From contig NZ_KI912267.1 of assembly GCF_000235425.2 (NCBI RefSeq), forward strand, positions 681,804 through 745,803: 64,000 nucleotides of DNA, in the 5' to 3' direction. Below are positions 24,963 to 34,746 of the stretch, piece after piece (the first letter of the stretch is position 1; each line of letters opens with the position of its first letter). This stretch comes from Pseudofrankia saprophytica (GTDB taxonomy: Bacteria; Actinomycetota; Actinomycetes; Frankiales; Frankiaceae). The notes beneath the pieces were generated by a model. It saw only the letters and a program-made list of their open reading frames with translations. It was not told the origin of the DNA and did no database searches. The position numbers and the translations under genes were made by a program.

Positions 24963-25980
24963 CCCCGATCATCGCGGCGCCCAGGGCGCCGACAGGCATG
25001 CCGGGAGGCACGAGCGCGAGCCGGCTCGCCAGGTCCAGCGAGGCGAGGAACGGCGAGGTCGCCGCCTGCGCGCGCAGTGCCGCGGCCACCGCGTCGCGCA
25101 GCGGGGCGCCGAGGTTCGCGACGCCGCCGCCGAGCACGATCACCGCCGGGTCCACGGTCAGGCCGAGCATCCGGACCGCGTCCGCCACGCCGTGCACGAA
25201 TCGGTCCCGCGCCGCGACCGCGGCGGGGTCGCCGGCCGACGCGGCCGCGAACAGCGCCTGGGCGGCGGGCTGGTCCGGCGACGGCCACGCCGCCGTCACG
25301 GCCGAGCCGGACGCGACCAGCTCCAGGCAGCCCTTCTGCCCGCACGAGCACAGCTCGCCGGCCGGGTCGACGGGCACGTGCCCGATCTCGCCGGCCGCGC
25401 CGTGCGCCCCACGCCGCAGCACGCCGTCGAGGACGAAGCCCGCCGCGAGCCCGGTGCCGAGGCTCACGTAGGCGAGGTCGTCGGCACCGCTGAGCACATG
25501 GGCGCCCCACGTCGCGGCGTTGAGGTCGTTCTCGAGCGTCACCCGGGCCGAGCCCGCTCCCGGAGGGCACAGGTCGCCGGCCCGCGCGCCGATCCGCTCG
25601 GCGAGCGGGAACCAGTCGCCGCCGAGGCCGAGGTTGACGGCGTGTTTCACCGTGCCGGTGCCTCGGTCGACGATGCCGGGCACCCCGACGCCGATGACCG
25701 CCGGCAGCGACCCGCCGGTGGCCGCGGCGAGCCGTTCGAGCACGGCCCCGGCGGAGGCCAGGACCCCGTCGGGCCCGGCGACCGACGTCTGCCTGGCCTG
25801 GGCCAGCACGGTCCCGTCGTCGGCGACGACCACCCCGAGGATCTTGGTCGCCCCGATGTCGAGCCCCACCCGCGCGCGCGGCGAGCCTGCTCCCGGGGTT
25901 CCTGCTCGATCGCCGGCAGGGTTCCTGCCGGATCCGCGAAGCGGATCTGGGAGGTCTGCGATCGGGGAGGTTCGGCTCAC
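24952..25980 (-). CDS. ROK-family sugar kinase (probable N-acetylglucosamine kinase/glucokinase)
   Basis: The 342-aa kinase begins at a GTG overlapping the regulator gene stop as GTGA. After about 35 Pro/Gly-rich residues the ROK fold starts with the phosphate-binding VGLDIGATKILG. It has GVGVPGIVD and NDLNAATWG around the catalytic Asp, and the zinc-binding ROK motif CSCGQKGCLE after GEIGHVPVDP. It has no DNA-binding domain. In this operon it most likely phosphorylates N-acetylglucosamine before NagA acts. Glucose as substrate is possible. Confidence 0.9.
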   Translation of the reverse strand: MSRTSPIADLPDPLRGSGRNPAGDRAGTPGAGSPRARVGLDIGATKILGVVVADDGTVLAQARQTSVAGPDGVLASAGAVLERLAAATGGSLPAVIGVGVPGIVDRGTGTVKHAVNLGLGGDWFPLAERIGARAGDLCPPGAGSARVTLENDLNAATWGAHVLSGADDLAYVSLGTGLAAGFVLDGVLRRGAHGAAGEIGHVPVDPAGELCSCGQKGCLELVASGSAVTAAWPSPDQPAAQALFAAASAGDPAAVAARDRFVHGVADAVRMLGLTVDPAVIVLGGGVANLGAPLRDAVAAALRAQAATSPFLASLDLASRLALVPPGMPVGALGAAMIGDAG

Positions 25981-27107
25981 GAGACCCCCAGCTCTCCGGA
26001 CAGCACCAGCACCGCGGCGCCGGCGAGGACGACGTCGTCGCCCAGCGGAGAGGTGCGTACCACGAAATCCGCCGTGGTCACCGACATCGTGCGCTCCCGG
26101 ACGGTCTGGTCGACGGCGTCGCGCAGGGCGCCGTCGAGCAGGTCCCGCGGGCCGGCGAGGACGAGCTGGTGCAGGTTGAGCAGGCCGACGACCGGCGCCA
26201 GCACCTCGCCGAGCACCTCGCCGACCTGGGCAAGGGTGGCCGGGTCCCGCTCCCGCAGCCGCGGCACGGCGAGCACCGTCTCCAGGCAGCCGACACGCCC
26301 GCAGGCGCATGGCTTGCCCCCTGGGTCGACGATCACGTGCCCGATCTCACCCGCCGCGGACCCGTGGCCCTGGACGAGGACACCGCCGACGACGAGGCCG
26401 GCGCCGACACCCGTCGCGATGCGCAGCAGCAGGAAGTCGCTGTCGCCGGCCTCGCCGAACGTGTGCTCGCCGAGGACGGCGGTGTTCGCGTCGTTCGCGA
26501 CGTGGACGGGGACGCCGAACTCGCGGTGCAGCGTGCCCGCGAGGTCGACGTCGCGCCAGCTCAGGTTGGGCGCGTCAAGCACGACACCGCGGCCGTCGAC
26601 GATGCCCGGGCTGCCGACGCCGATCCCGAGCACCGGCCGGTCCGTCGCCCGCAGCAGCTGGCCGGCCAGGCGCACCGCCAGCTGGACGGCCTGGGCGCCG
26701 GACCGCCCTTCGCGCGGGAGCTCGACGCGCGCCTTGACCGCGCCGAGCAGGTCCTGCACGGTGCCGATCATGCGGTCGTCGGGCGACAGGTCGAGAGCCA
26801 CGATGTGCCGGGCGTCGGCGGCGATGCCCACCAGTGTCGGCGGCTTGCCGACCCGGGCCTCCGCCGGCGAGCCGAGCTCGACGATCAGGCCGTCGTCGAT
26901 CAGGCCGCCCACCAGGTCGGACACCGTCACCCGGGTCAGGCCGGTGGCCCGGGCGAGGTCGGCGCGGCTGACCGGCCCCTCGCTGAACAGGCGTTGCAGG
27001 ATCAGGGCCCGGTGGTGTCGCCTGGCGTCCTCGGCGAGCAGCTTGCCGGTCGGCCGGAGCTGGCGCCGCCGCGGCGCGCCCGCCCGCCCGCCTGCCCCCA
27101 CGGTCAC
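25977..27107 (-). CDS. ROK-family transcriptional regulator (NagC-like)
   Basis: A 376-aa protein with an N-terminal helix-turn-helix (about residues 30-80, including SRADLARATGLTRVTVSDLV) and a ROK sugar-binding domain: GIGVGSPGIVD, VANDANTAVLGEH and the zinc motif CACGRVGCLE. The GTG start overlaps the permease stop as GTGA. It is probably the local repressor of the amino-sugar operon, responding to a (phosphorylated) amino sugar, and may act at the dyad upstream of the binding-protein gene. The domain keeps many kinase residues, so enzymatic activity cannot be ruled out. Confidence 0.9.
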   Translation of the reverse strand: MTVGAGGRAGAPRRRQLRPTGKLLAEDARRHHRALILQRLFSEGPVSRADLARATGLTRVTVSDLVGGLIDDGLIVELGSPAEARVGKPPTLVGIAADARHIVALDLSPDDRMIGTVQDLLGAVKARVELPREGRSGAQAVQLAVRLAGQLLRATDRPVLGIGVGSPGIVDGRGVVLDAPNLSWRDVDLAGTLHREFGVPVHVANDANTAVLGEHTFGEAGDSDFLLLRIATGVGAGLVVGGVLVQGHGSAAGEIGHVIVDPGGKPCACGRVGCLETVLAVPRLRERDPATLAQVGEVLGEVLAPVVGLLNLHQLVLAGPRDLLDGALRDAVDQTVRERTMSVTTADFVVRTSPLGDDVVLAGAAVLVLSGELGVS

Positions 27108-27931
27108 TTGACCGCTCCGGCCGTCAGCCCGGTGACGACCCGGCGCTCGATCAGCGCGAAGAGAATGATCACCGGTACCGTCGCGACCAGGCCGCCCGCG
27201 AACAGATGGCCCCAGTCGGTGGAGTACTGCCCGACGTACCCGTCGATCGCCACGGTCAGCGGCCGGTCGCCCGGTGGCGAGCCCAGGCTGAGGGTGAGAG
27301 CGACCAGGAACTCGTTCCAGGCCGTGATGAACGTGAAGATCAGCGCGGTCACGATGCCCGGCGCCGCCAGCGGCAGGGTGATCCGCACGAGCGCGCCGAT
27401 CCGGCTGAGGCCGTCGACCTGCGCGGCCTCCTCCAGCTCGACCGGGATCGAGGCGAAGAACGCGTTGAGGATCCAGATCGCGAAGGCGAGGTTGAACCCG
27501 GCGTTCACGATGATCAGGGACACCGTCGCCGAGGGCAGGTCGAAGTTCGTGAACTCGCGCTGCAGGCCGACGAGCATGGCGGCCGGCTGGAACATCTGGG
27601 TCGCCAGCACCACGAGCAGGAACGCCGTGCGGCCGCGGAATCGGTGCCGCGCCGTGTAGTACCCGGCCGGCACGGCGACCAGTAGCGCCAGCAGGGTGGC
27701 GCCGCCGGCGACCCGCAGGCTGACCCAGATGTTGCCGCCGAGCCCGTCCGCGGACCACAGCGACGTGAAGTTGGAGAACGTGAAGTGCTTCGGGAAGTAA
27801 TTCGCGTCCAGCAGCTCGTTCTTCGTCCGACCGGCCGTGATGACCATCTCGACGTAGGGCAGCAGGAAGACAATCGCGACCAGGTACGCCCCGGCGGCGA
27901 CCGCCACCGTGCGGGCACGGGAGGTCCTCAC
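27104..27931 (-). CDS. Sugar ABC transporter permease, MalG type
   Basis: A 275-aa inner-membrane permease with six hydrophobic segments and the cytoplasmic EAA loop EEAAQVDGLSRIGALVRITLP, which docks the ATPase. The GTG start overlaps the other permease stop as GTGA. It forms a heterodimer with the MalF-type protein and takes sugar from the lipoprotein binding protein. The context indicates N-acetylglucosamine or chito-oligosaccharides (NgcEFG/DasABC-like role). Confidence 0.93.
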   Translation of the reverse strand: MRTSRARTVAVAAGAYLVAIVFLLPYVEMVITAGRTKNELLDANYFPKHFTFSNFTSLWSADGLGGNIWVSLRVAGGATLLALLVAVPAGYYTARHRFRGRTAFLLVVLATQMFQPAAMLVGLQREFTNFDLPSATVSLIIVNAGFNLAFAIWILNAFFASIPVELEEAAQVDGLSRIGALVRITLPLAAPGIVTALIFTFITAWNEFLVALTLSLGSPPGDRPLTVAIDGYVGQYSTDWGHLFAGGLVATVPVIILFALIERRVVTGLTAGAVK

Positions 27932-28815
27932 CGGTCCACCTGCTCCTTCCAACGGGTCGTCGACAGGTAGACCACGACGATCACGATCACGAGGGCGAAG
28001 TTGATGACCGACATCGCGGCCGCCTCGCCGACATTGCCCTGCTTGAGGTCGACCATGTAGATGGTCGAGGTGCTCGTCTGGTAGCCCGGGCCGCCCCGCG
28101 TCATCTCCCAGATGATCGGGAACGAGTTGAAGACGTTGATGACGTTGATGAGCGTGGCGACCACGATCGCCGGCCGCAGCAGCGGCAGCGTGATGTCGCG
28201 GTAGGTGCGCAGCCCCGTCGCCCCGTCGAGCGACGCCGCCTCGTACACGTCCTCGGGAATGCCCTGCAGCCCCGAGAGGATCGCGTACGTCGTGAACGGG
28301 ACCGACACGAACACGGCCACGGCCATCATCCAGGGCAGGGCGCGGTGCGGGTCGCCGAGCCAGTGCGCCTGGTTCGAGCCGAGCTTGTCCACGACACCGA
28401 TCTGGTGCAGGAACAGGTTGATGACGCCGCTGCTGGGGTCGAGCGCCCACCTGAAGATGAGCGCGGTCATCATCACCGACGCGGCCCACGGGACGATCAG
28501 GGCCCAACGCGCGACCCGGCGCCCGGGAAACCGCTGGTGGAAGAGCTGCGCGAGCCCGAGCGACACCAGCATCGTCACGACCACGACGACGACCACCCAC
28601 AGGAGCGTCCGCAGCAACACCTCGGCGAAGTCGGGCTCGTGAAACAGGCGGCGGTAGTTGTCGGTGCCGTTGTAGCCGGCGACGAAGCCCTCACCGCCGA
28701 TGTGCTGGAACGACGACTGCACCATGACCACGACCGGCCATAGGACGACGACGCCGATGAGCACGAGCGCCGGGCCGAGCCACGCCAGGGGCGTCAGGCG
28801 ACGCAGGGCGGCCAT
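27928..28815 (-). CDS. Sugar ABC transporter permease, MalF type
   Basis: A 295-aa permease from the ATG at 28815, which follows GAGGATC. It has six membrane segments and the EAA motif EDVYEAASLDGATGLRTYRD. The open frame runs further upstream, but that DNA is a repeat and hairpin region and is not protein-like. It pairs with the next gene, a MalG-type permease. About 210 bases with a large hairpin separate it from the binding-protein gene, which likely lowers its expression relative to that gene. Confidence 0.93.
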   Translation of the reverse strand: MAALRRLTPLAWLGPALVLIGVVVLWPVVVMVQSSFQHIGGEGFVAGYNGTDNYRRLFHEPDFAEVLLRTLLWVVVVVVVTMLVSLGLAQLFHQRFPGRRVARWALIVPWAASVMMTALIFRWALDPSSGVINLFLHQIGVVDKLGSNQAHWLGDPHRALPWMMAVAVFVSVPFTTYAILSGLQGIPEDVYEAASLDGATGLRTYRDITLPLLRPAIVVATLINVINVFNSFPIIWEMTRGGPGYQTSTSTIYMVDLKQGNVGEAAAMSVINFALVIVIVVVYLSTTRWKEQVDR

Positions 28816-28910
28816 CTGATCCTCACGTTCTGGTTCGGCTGCTGGACAGCTGGACAGCTGGGATACCGGATAGCTGTGAATACCGGACAGCTGGTGACAA
28901 CTGAGGTGAG

Positions 28911-28963
28911 CATGCCTCGGGCTGGGTCCGGCCCCGGGGCCGGACCCAGCCCGAGGTGGCATG
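28911..28963 (-). promoter_or_regulatory. 21-base-pair hairpin between binding-protein and permease genes
   Basis: An exact inverted repeat of 21 bases (28915-28935 with 28936-28956) is extended by CATG pairs (28911-28914 with 28960-28963) across a 3-base bulge. It lies in the 213-base gap after the binding-protein gene. Such intercistronic stem-loops stabilise the upstream message or stop part of the transcripts, giving more binding protein than permease. Short GGACAGCTGG repeats (28835-28895) lie beside it. Confidence 0.65.
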
Positions 28964-29028
28964 AGATCTAGGGCTGTCCGACGGCCTCCGGGGACGCGAG
29001 GCTTCGCCATCTTCGCGCCCCCTTTGGC

Positions 29029-30273
29029 CTAGCTGCCGGCCGCGGCCGACTTCTGCAGGTCGCCGAGAACCGACGCCGGGTCGTCGGTCACCGCCGTGCC
29101 GATGGTCTGCTGGATCTTCGTCTTCACGTTCGCCCACGACGTGTCGCTGGGGTACTGGATCGACTTGGGCAGGGCGGTGAGGAACGGCGCGAACACGGGG
29201 TCGGACGCGAGCGCCGTGGTCGCCGTGGTGGTGGCCGGCAGGAGCTTGTACTCCTTGTCGAACTGGAGCTGGTACTTGTCCTGGTAGGCGAAGTCCAGGA
29301 ACTGCTTGATCTGCGTCTGGTGGCCGTTCGGCTTGAACGCCGCGACGTTGTCGCAGACGCCGAGCGTGGTCGCGAGCGGACCGGTCTTGCCCGCGATCGG
29401 GACCGAGGTCCAGTCGCTGTCCTGCAGCTTGCCGGCCTCCTGGATGATCGGGATGAGCGCCGGCGAGCCGTTGATCATCCCAACCTGGCCCTGCGCGAAC
29501 TTCTGCCACAGGTCGGTGCGGTTGACGGTGCCGGGGTTCGGCTCGGTGTCACCCGCGGAGACCAGGCCCTTGAGGAAGGTGAAGGCCTCGACGTTGGCGG
29601 CGCTGTCGATGGTGTACTTGCCGTCCGTCTGGAAGCCGCCGCCGGCGCCGAGCATCCACAGCAACGACTCGGCCTGCGCCTCCTCGGCGCCGAGCGGCAG
29701 CCCGAAGCCGATCTGGCCGAGGCCCTTGACCTTCTCGGCGTCGGTCTGCACGTCGGCCCAGGTCTTCGGCGCGCTGGTGATGCCGGCCTGCGCGAACAGC
29801 TTCTTGTTGTAGAACAGCGTGCGACTCGACGTCGTGAACGGCAGGCCGTACTGCTGCCCGTCGAACGTGCCCTGGTCCTTGAAGGCGGGCAGCAGGTTGC
29901 CCGGGTTCGACAGCACGTCGGAGGCCGGGTACAGCAGGCCGTCCTCGGCGTAGTTCGAGAAGTAGTCGCCCTCGGTGATATCCGGGTACTGCTTGTTCTG
30001 GATCATCGTCTGGACCTGCTGGTCGAACTGGGTCCACGCGATCGACGTGACCTTGACGGTGATGTCCGCGTGCGCCGCGTGGAAGTCGTCCGCGATGCCC
30101 TGCCAGTACTTGGAGCTGGCGTTGTCGGGTCCGGTGCCGTAGTCGGCGACGACGAGCTTGAGGGTGGTCGAGCCGTCGTCGGACGAGCCACCGCCGCACG
30201 CGGTCAGCGCGAGCGTGGTCGCCGCCACGAGCGCGACGCCGCCCGCGACCCGACCGGTGAGCTTCTTCTTCAT
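29029..30273 (-). CDS. Extracellular sugar-binding lipoprotein of ABC transporter
   Basis: The 414-aa protein has a lipoprotein signal: KKK start, hydrophobic core and lipobox LTAC with the lipid-accepting Cys near residue 26, then a Gly/Ser/Asp linker. The rest fits family 1 solute-binding proteins (MalE-like), including LPFTTSSRTLFYNKKLF, typical of sugar binders. It would capture N-acetylglucosamine or chito-oligosaccharides outside the membrane for the two permeases downstream. Acylation needs Lgt, which is also encoded in this window. Confidence 0.93.
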   Translation of the reverse strand: MKKKLTGRVAGGVALVAATTLALTACGGGSSDDGSTTLKLVVADYGTGPDNASSKYWQGIADDFHAAHADITVKVTSIAWTQFDQQVQTMIQNKQYPDITEGDYFSNYAEDGLLYPASDVLSNPGNLLPAFKDQGTFDGQQYGLPFTTSSRTLFYNKKLFAQAGITSAPKTWADVQTDAEKVKGLGQIGFGLPLGAEEAQAESLLWMLGAGGGFQTDGKYTIDSAANVEAFTFLKGLVSAGDTEPNPGTVNRTDLWQKFAQGQVGMINGSPALIPIIQEAGKLQDSDWTSVPIAGKTGPLATTLGVCDNVAAFKPNGHQTQIKQFLDFAYQDKYQLQFDKEYKLLPATTTATTALASDPVFAPFLTALPKSIQYPSDTSWANVKTKIQQTIGTAVTDDPASVLGDLQKSAAAGS

Positions 30274-30359
30274 CGGACTCCCGTCTCCTGACTGTCACTG
30301 GCTGCCACAGAGCCGTCTGGGCCGCCCGGCCGATCGACCGCCCAGGGATGTTTTGTTAG

Positions 30360-30386
30360 TTGACCAGCCTTACTTATTCAGGTCAA
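30360..30386 (-). promoter_or_regulatory. Dyad and possible promoter before the sugar-binding protein gene
   Basis: In the 250-base gap upstream of the binding-protein gene a locally AT-rich patch holds the inverted repeat TTGACC (30360-30365) / GGTCAA (30381-30386). Read leftward, TTGACC resembles a -35 box. A second, looser dyad T.AGT...ACT.A covers the same bases and is the kind of site ROK repressors use. The likely regulator is the ROK gene of this operon. Confidence 0.45.
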
Positions 30387-30525
30387 GCGGAATCTCCCGG
30401 TTTCACCGGAACGTAACGACGCCTCCGCCCAGCGCCGGCCCGCCCGGCTCGCCCCGGCCACGGGCGGCCGGGGCGAGCACGCTGGTCAGGCGCTCAGACC
30501 CTCGGATCCTGAGACCCTCAGGCGC

Positions 30526-31602
<1,077 letters not shown>

Positions 31603-31753
31603 CTTGTTTCCCCTCCACCGGCAGGTACGTGCCGGACGATCCGTTGTGAAGAGACACCGGCGCCTTGTCTCGGCACGCGGCGGACGTCACCGTACACCCG
31701 GTTTCGAGACATCCCGGTCAGAGACGCCCGGTTCGAGCGCAATGCCGCGACGC

Positions 31754-32233
31754 TCACACGGGCTCGCCGTCAGTCACCGGGGGCCAGGACCAGCGCCGCC
31801 GCCCGGTCTCGGCGGCAGCGGCCGAGACGGTGCGGGTGGTGTAGCCAGGTCCATCGACGTTCCAAGAAATGATCTTGTGTGGGTGCACGCGGAGCACGTC
31901 GTTGCCGAACCCCGTCATCGGCGGCTCCCCGGCGACGAGGATCTCGACGCTGCCGCGGATCTCCAGGCCCCGTCCGGTCTGGCCGCCCGGCCCCACCGAT
32001 TCCTCGGGGGTGGCCTGGTCGTCGACGATGAGGGAGATCCGCGGGTCGGCCTGGACGTTGCGGAACTTCTGGCTACGGCTCAGCGCCGGGCCGCCGATGT
32101 CGATGGTCCCGGCGTCGAGGTCCACCCAGAGCGCGACCGGGTGGACATGCGGCGCCCCGCGCGGCCCGACGGTGGCGAGACGCCCCAGTGGGTGAGTGGT
32201 GAGATACCGGCGCTCGGCCTCGGTGAAGATCAT
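31754..32233 (-). CDS. PPOX-type, probably F420-dependent, oxidoreductase
   Basis: The product is 159 aa from the ATG at 32233; a TTG at 32254 would add 7 residues. It has the split-barrel flavin-binding fold of pyridoxamine-phosphate-oxidase-like proteins: RLATVGPRGAPHVHPVAL, then SRSQKFRNVQADPRISL and a C-terminal HPHKIISWNVDG block common in actinobacterial F420-binding members. The substrate is unknown. It is divergent to the TerB-like gene, and a 14-base palindrome lies directly before the start. Confidence 0.85.
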   Translation of the reverse strand: MIFTEAERRYLTTHPLGRLATVGPRGAPHVHPVALWVDLDAGTIDIGGPALSRSQKFRNVQADPRISLIVDDQATPEESVGPGGQTGRGLEIRGSVEILVAGEPPMTGFGNDVLRVHPHKIISWNVDGPGYTTRTVSAAAAETGRRRWSWPPVTDGEPV

Positions 32234-32250
32234 GGCGATACTCTGGTAGT

Positions 32251-32264
32251 TCAAGCATGCTTGA
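32251..32264. promoter_or_regulatory. 14-base perfect palindrome TCAAGCATGCTTGA
   Basis: A perfect palindrome 17 bases before the PPOX start, at the edge of the divergent region 32234-32485. Its form is typical of operators bound by small dimeric repressors such as MarR-type proteins. The rest of the region shows nothing else clear apart from the ribosome site AAGGAG before 32486. Confidence 0.5.
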
Positions 32265-32485
32265 GGTCAACCCCCGCCGGTGACTCGTCGTCCGGGCGCC
32301 GGGAGCGCACCGCGATCGTCGGACGTTGTCTGGGCAGATTCGGCAACGCCGACGACGGCGCGGCCCGTCGCCGACGCCAGCGGCGACCCTGCTGGCGCGA
32401 CGGCACCCGGCGGCGATCCGGTCGGAGGCGGACGAGGGACCGGCCCGGCATACCCGCCCGGCCGGCCGCGCGCGAAGGAGCAGCG

Positions 32486-32941
32486 GTGGCAATCTGGAAT
32501 CAGTTGCGGCAGTCGGCACAGGGCATGCAGACCCAGCTGGTCGCGAAGAAGAACGACCTGAAGAGCGGGGCCTTCCGCGACGCGAGCATGGCGATGTGCG
32601 CGCTGGTCGCCGCCGCCGACGGCAGCGTCGACCCGGCGGAGCGTCAGCGGGTGGCCGGCCTGATCGCGACCAACGAGGTCCTCAACAACTTCCCGGCCGA
32701 CGACCTGCAGCGGCGCTTCAACGAGTACCTGAACAAACTGATGGCCGACTTCGCCTTCGGCAAGGTCTCGGTGCTCCAGGAGATCGGCAAGACGAAGAAG
32801 AAGCCGGCCGAGGCCCGCGCCGTGATCCAGATCGGCATCATCATCGGCGGCGCGGACGGCAGCTTCGACAAGACCGAGCAGGCGGTCGTCCGCGAGGCCT
32901 GCTTCGCCGTCGGCCTGTCCCCCGAGGAGTTCGACCTCTGA
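32486..32941 (+). CDS. TerB-like (tellurite resistance/stress) protein
   Basis: A 151-aa all-helical protein starting at a GTG after AAGGAGCAGCG. It has two repeats with an acidic metal-binding-like motif typical of TerB: ALVAAADGSVDPAERQRV and IIIGGADGSFDKTEQAVV. TerB proteins belong to stress and phage- or colicin-resistance ter systems and may bind calcium. No other ter gene is in view, so this is a solitary TerB, as in many actinobacteria. A hairpin follows the stop. Confidence 0.88.
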   Translation: MAIWNQLRQSAQGMQTQLVAKKNDLKSGAFRDASMAMCALVAAADGSVDPAERQRVAGLIATNEVLNNFPADDLQRRFNEYLNKLMADFAFGKVSVLQEIGKTKKKPAEARAVIQIGIIIGGADGSFDKTEQAVVREACFAVGLSPEEFDL

Positions 32942-32978
32942 CCCGCGGCCTCTGACGCCCGCGATCGAGGCACGGATG

Positions 32979-33014
32979 GCCGGGATGGAGACCGCGTCTG
33001 GTCGCCATCCCGGC
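32979..33014 (+). terminator. Hairpin after the TerB gene
   Basis: GCCGGGATGG (32979-32988) pairs fully with CCATCCCGGC (33005-33014), and an inner GACC/GGTC adds four pairs. It closely resembles the hairpin after the next gene at 34316-34350. Confidence 0.7.
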
Positions 33015-33139
33015 TTGGCGATCGGGCCTGGAGCACGAATCCGAACCGACGGCCGGCATCAGGTCCGCGAATTTAGGACAGGTTCCGGCCTGTAGGGGTT
33101 CTAGCGTTGATCCCGTTGTCGAGACGAATCGGGAGAGAC

Positions 33140-34273
33140 ATGAGCGCCGAGATCCGTCCGTTCCAGATCGAGATCGACACCACGGACCTGCACGACCTGA
33201 ACGAGCGGCTGGGCCGCGCCAGGTGGCCGCGGCAACTGCCCGGCGAGGACTGGAGCCGCGGCGTCCCCGCCGCCGACCTCCGAGAGCTGGCCGGCTACTG
33301 GCGTGACGGCTACGACTGGCGCCCGCACGAAGCGCGGCTGAACGAGTTCCCGCAGTTCATGACGGAGATCGACGGCCAGGACATCCATTTCCTGCACGTG
33401 CGCTCGGCCGAGCCCGACGCTCTGCCGATCGTCCTCACGCACGGCTGGCCGAACTCGTTCGTGGAGTTCGCCGACCTCATCGGCCACCTCACCGACCCCC
33501 GCACGCACGGGGGCGACCCGGCCCAGGCATTCCATGTGGTCGCGCCCTCCGTGCCGGGATTCGGGTTCTCCGCACCGCCACGGGAGACTGGTTGGACCGC
33601 GACGCGGGTGGCCCGGACGTGGGCGGAACTGATGCGCCGTCTCGGCTATGAGCGGTACGGCGCGCAGGGCGGGGATTTCGGCGCCTATGTCGCACCGGAG
33701 CTGGCCAGGGCGGCGCCGGACCAGGTGGTGGGCGTCCACGTCGTCAGCGGTCTCGGCTTTCCTACCGAGAAGGATCTTCCCGACCTGACCGAGGACGAGC
33801 GGGCGGCGTACGCCAGCATGATGTCGCAGGACTGGGCGAGCGGCGTCGACCATCACGCGCTGTTGCGGGCCGCGCCCCAGACCTTCACGTACGGGTGGCA
33901 CGACTCCCCGCTGGGGGCACTGGCCTGGATGACCCAGAAGTTCCACGAGTTCAACGCCTCGGGCCGGCCGCTCGACCAGGTGATCGACCGGGACCTGTTC
34001 CTGACCAACGTGAGCCTGTACTGGTTCACCGGAACGTTCGGAACGTCAGCCTGGCCGTACTACGACAGCACCAGTTCCAGCTGGCCCGAAGGCCAGACCG
34101 CCGCGCCCACCGGCGTCTACAGCGGACCGCCAGGCATCCGCCGACTGGCCGAACGCCACAACACCATCGTTCACTGGCCGGACGACAACCCGGCCGGCCA
34201 CCATTTCATCGCGATGGACCAGCCGGGTCCTTTCGCCACCGATCTCCGCGCCTTCTTCGCGAAGGTCCGCTGA
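33140..34273 (+). CDS. Epoxide hydrolase (alpha/beta hydrolase with EHN domain)
   Basis: The 377-aa protein from the ATG at 33140 (GGGAGAGAC upstream) opens with the epoxide-hydrolase N-terminal domain (DLNERLGRARWP), then an alpha/beta-hydrolase fold: HGW oxyanion motif in LTHGWPNSFVEF, nucleophile Asp in GGDFGAYV and the catalytic His in GHHFIAMDQP. It would add water to epoxides, giving diols; a juvenile-hormone-hydrolase-like name is common but not informative in bacteria. It appears monocistronic, with a hairpin terminator after it. Confidence 0.92.
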   Translation: MSAEIRPFQIEIDTTDLHDLNERLGRARWPRQLPGEDWSRGVPAADLRELAGYWRDGYDWRPHEARLNEFPQFMTEIDGQDIHFLHVRSAEPDALPIVLTHGWPNSFVEFADLIGHLTDPRTHGGDPAQAFHVVAPSVPGFGFSAPPRETGWTATRVARTWAELMRRLGYERYGAQGGDFGAYVAPELARAAPDQVVGVHVVSGLGFPTEKDLPDLTEDERAAYASMMSQDWASGVDHHALLRAAPQTFTYGWHDSPLGALAWMTQKFHEFNASGRPLDQVIDRDLFLTNVSLYWFTGTFGTSAWPYYDSTSSSWPEGQTAAPTGVYSGPPGIRRLAERHNTIVHWPDDNPAGHHFIAMDQPGPFATDLRAFFAKVR

Positions 34274-34315
34274 CCGCCCCTCATCAGCATCCGCCGACCA
34301 GCCGAACGCAGACAT

Positions 34316-34350
34316 GCCGGGATGACGACCGCAGGGGTCGCCTTCCCGGC
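34316..34350 (+). terminator. Hairpin after the epoxide hydrolase gene
   Basis: GCCGGGA (34316-34322) pairs with TCCCGGC (34344-34350), with an inner CGACC/GGTCG helix. Sequence and shape match the hairpin at 32979-33014, so the two are copies of one element used as terminators. Confidence 0.65.
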
Positions 34351-34371
34351 TGGGGAATGTCAGCGCTGGAG

Positions 34372-34695
34372 TCAGTCTGGAGGTTCCCAGATTCCAGTGT
34401 AGAGGTGGTCGAGGGTGCGGTGGAGCGGGTTTCGCCGGGGCCGCTGCCGGGTGTCGACCGAATAGGGCGGGATGAAGTACGGGTGGCCGTCCGCGCCCAT
34501 TAGTACTTTCCGTTCACCGCGGTGGTCAAGCACTACATTTGTGACTTCGCGCAGACGGCTGTGACCTGCGAGTTCACCACTGCCGCCCCCAGCGGTCGGA
34601 CCTGCGGCCTGATCGCCGTCTCGGCCCTCCGGTGGTCGCGATTGTGCCCCGCCGGCAACCACGGCAGGGCACACACAGCGATCACTGAGGGTCAC
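34372..34695 (-). CDS. Doubtful short gene or gene remnant
   Basis: An open frame of 107 codons next to an IS remnant. The C-terminal half (MGADGHPYFIPPYSVD and following) reads like a normal protein and the N-terminal half does not. I do not recognise it. It may be the end of a decayed gene left by the mobile element. The stretch 34274-34746 holds otherwise only the hairpin above. Confidence 0.25.
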   Translation of the reverse strand: MTLSDRCVCPAVVAGGAQSRPPEGRDGDQAAGPTAGGGSGELAGHSRLREVTNVVLDHRGERKVLMGADGHPYFIPPYSVDTRQRPRRNPLHRTLDHLYTGIWEPPD

Positions 34696-34746
34696 GTCCA
34701 GCGGCGTGGTGTACGGAGAGTGACGTCGCGTGATCCCTGGTGCAGG

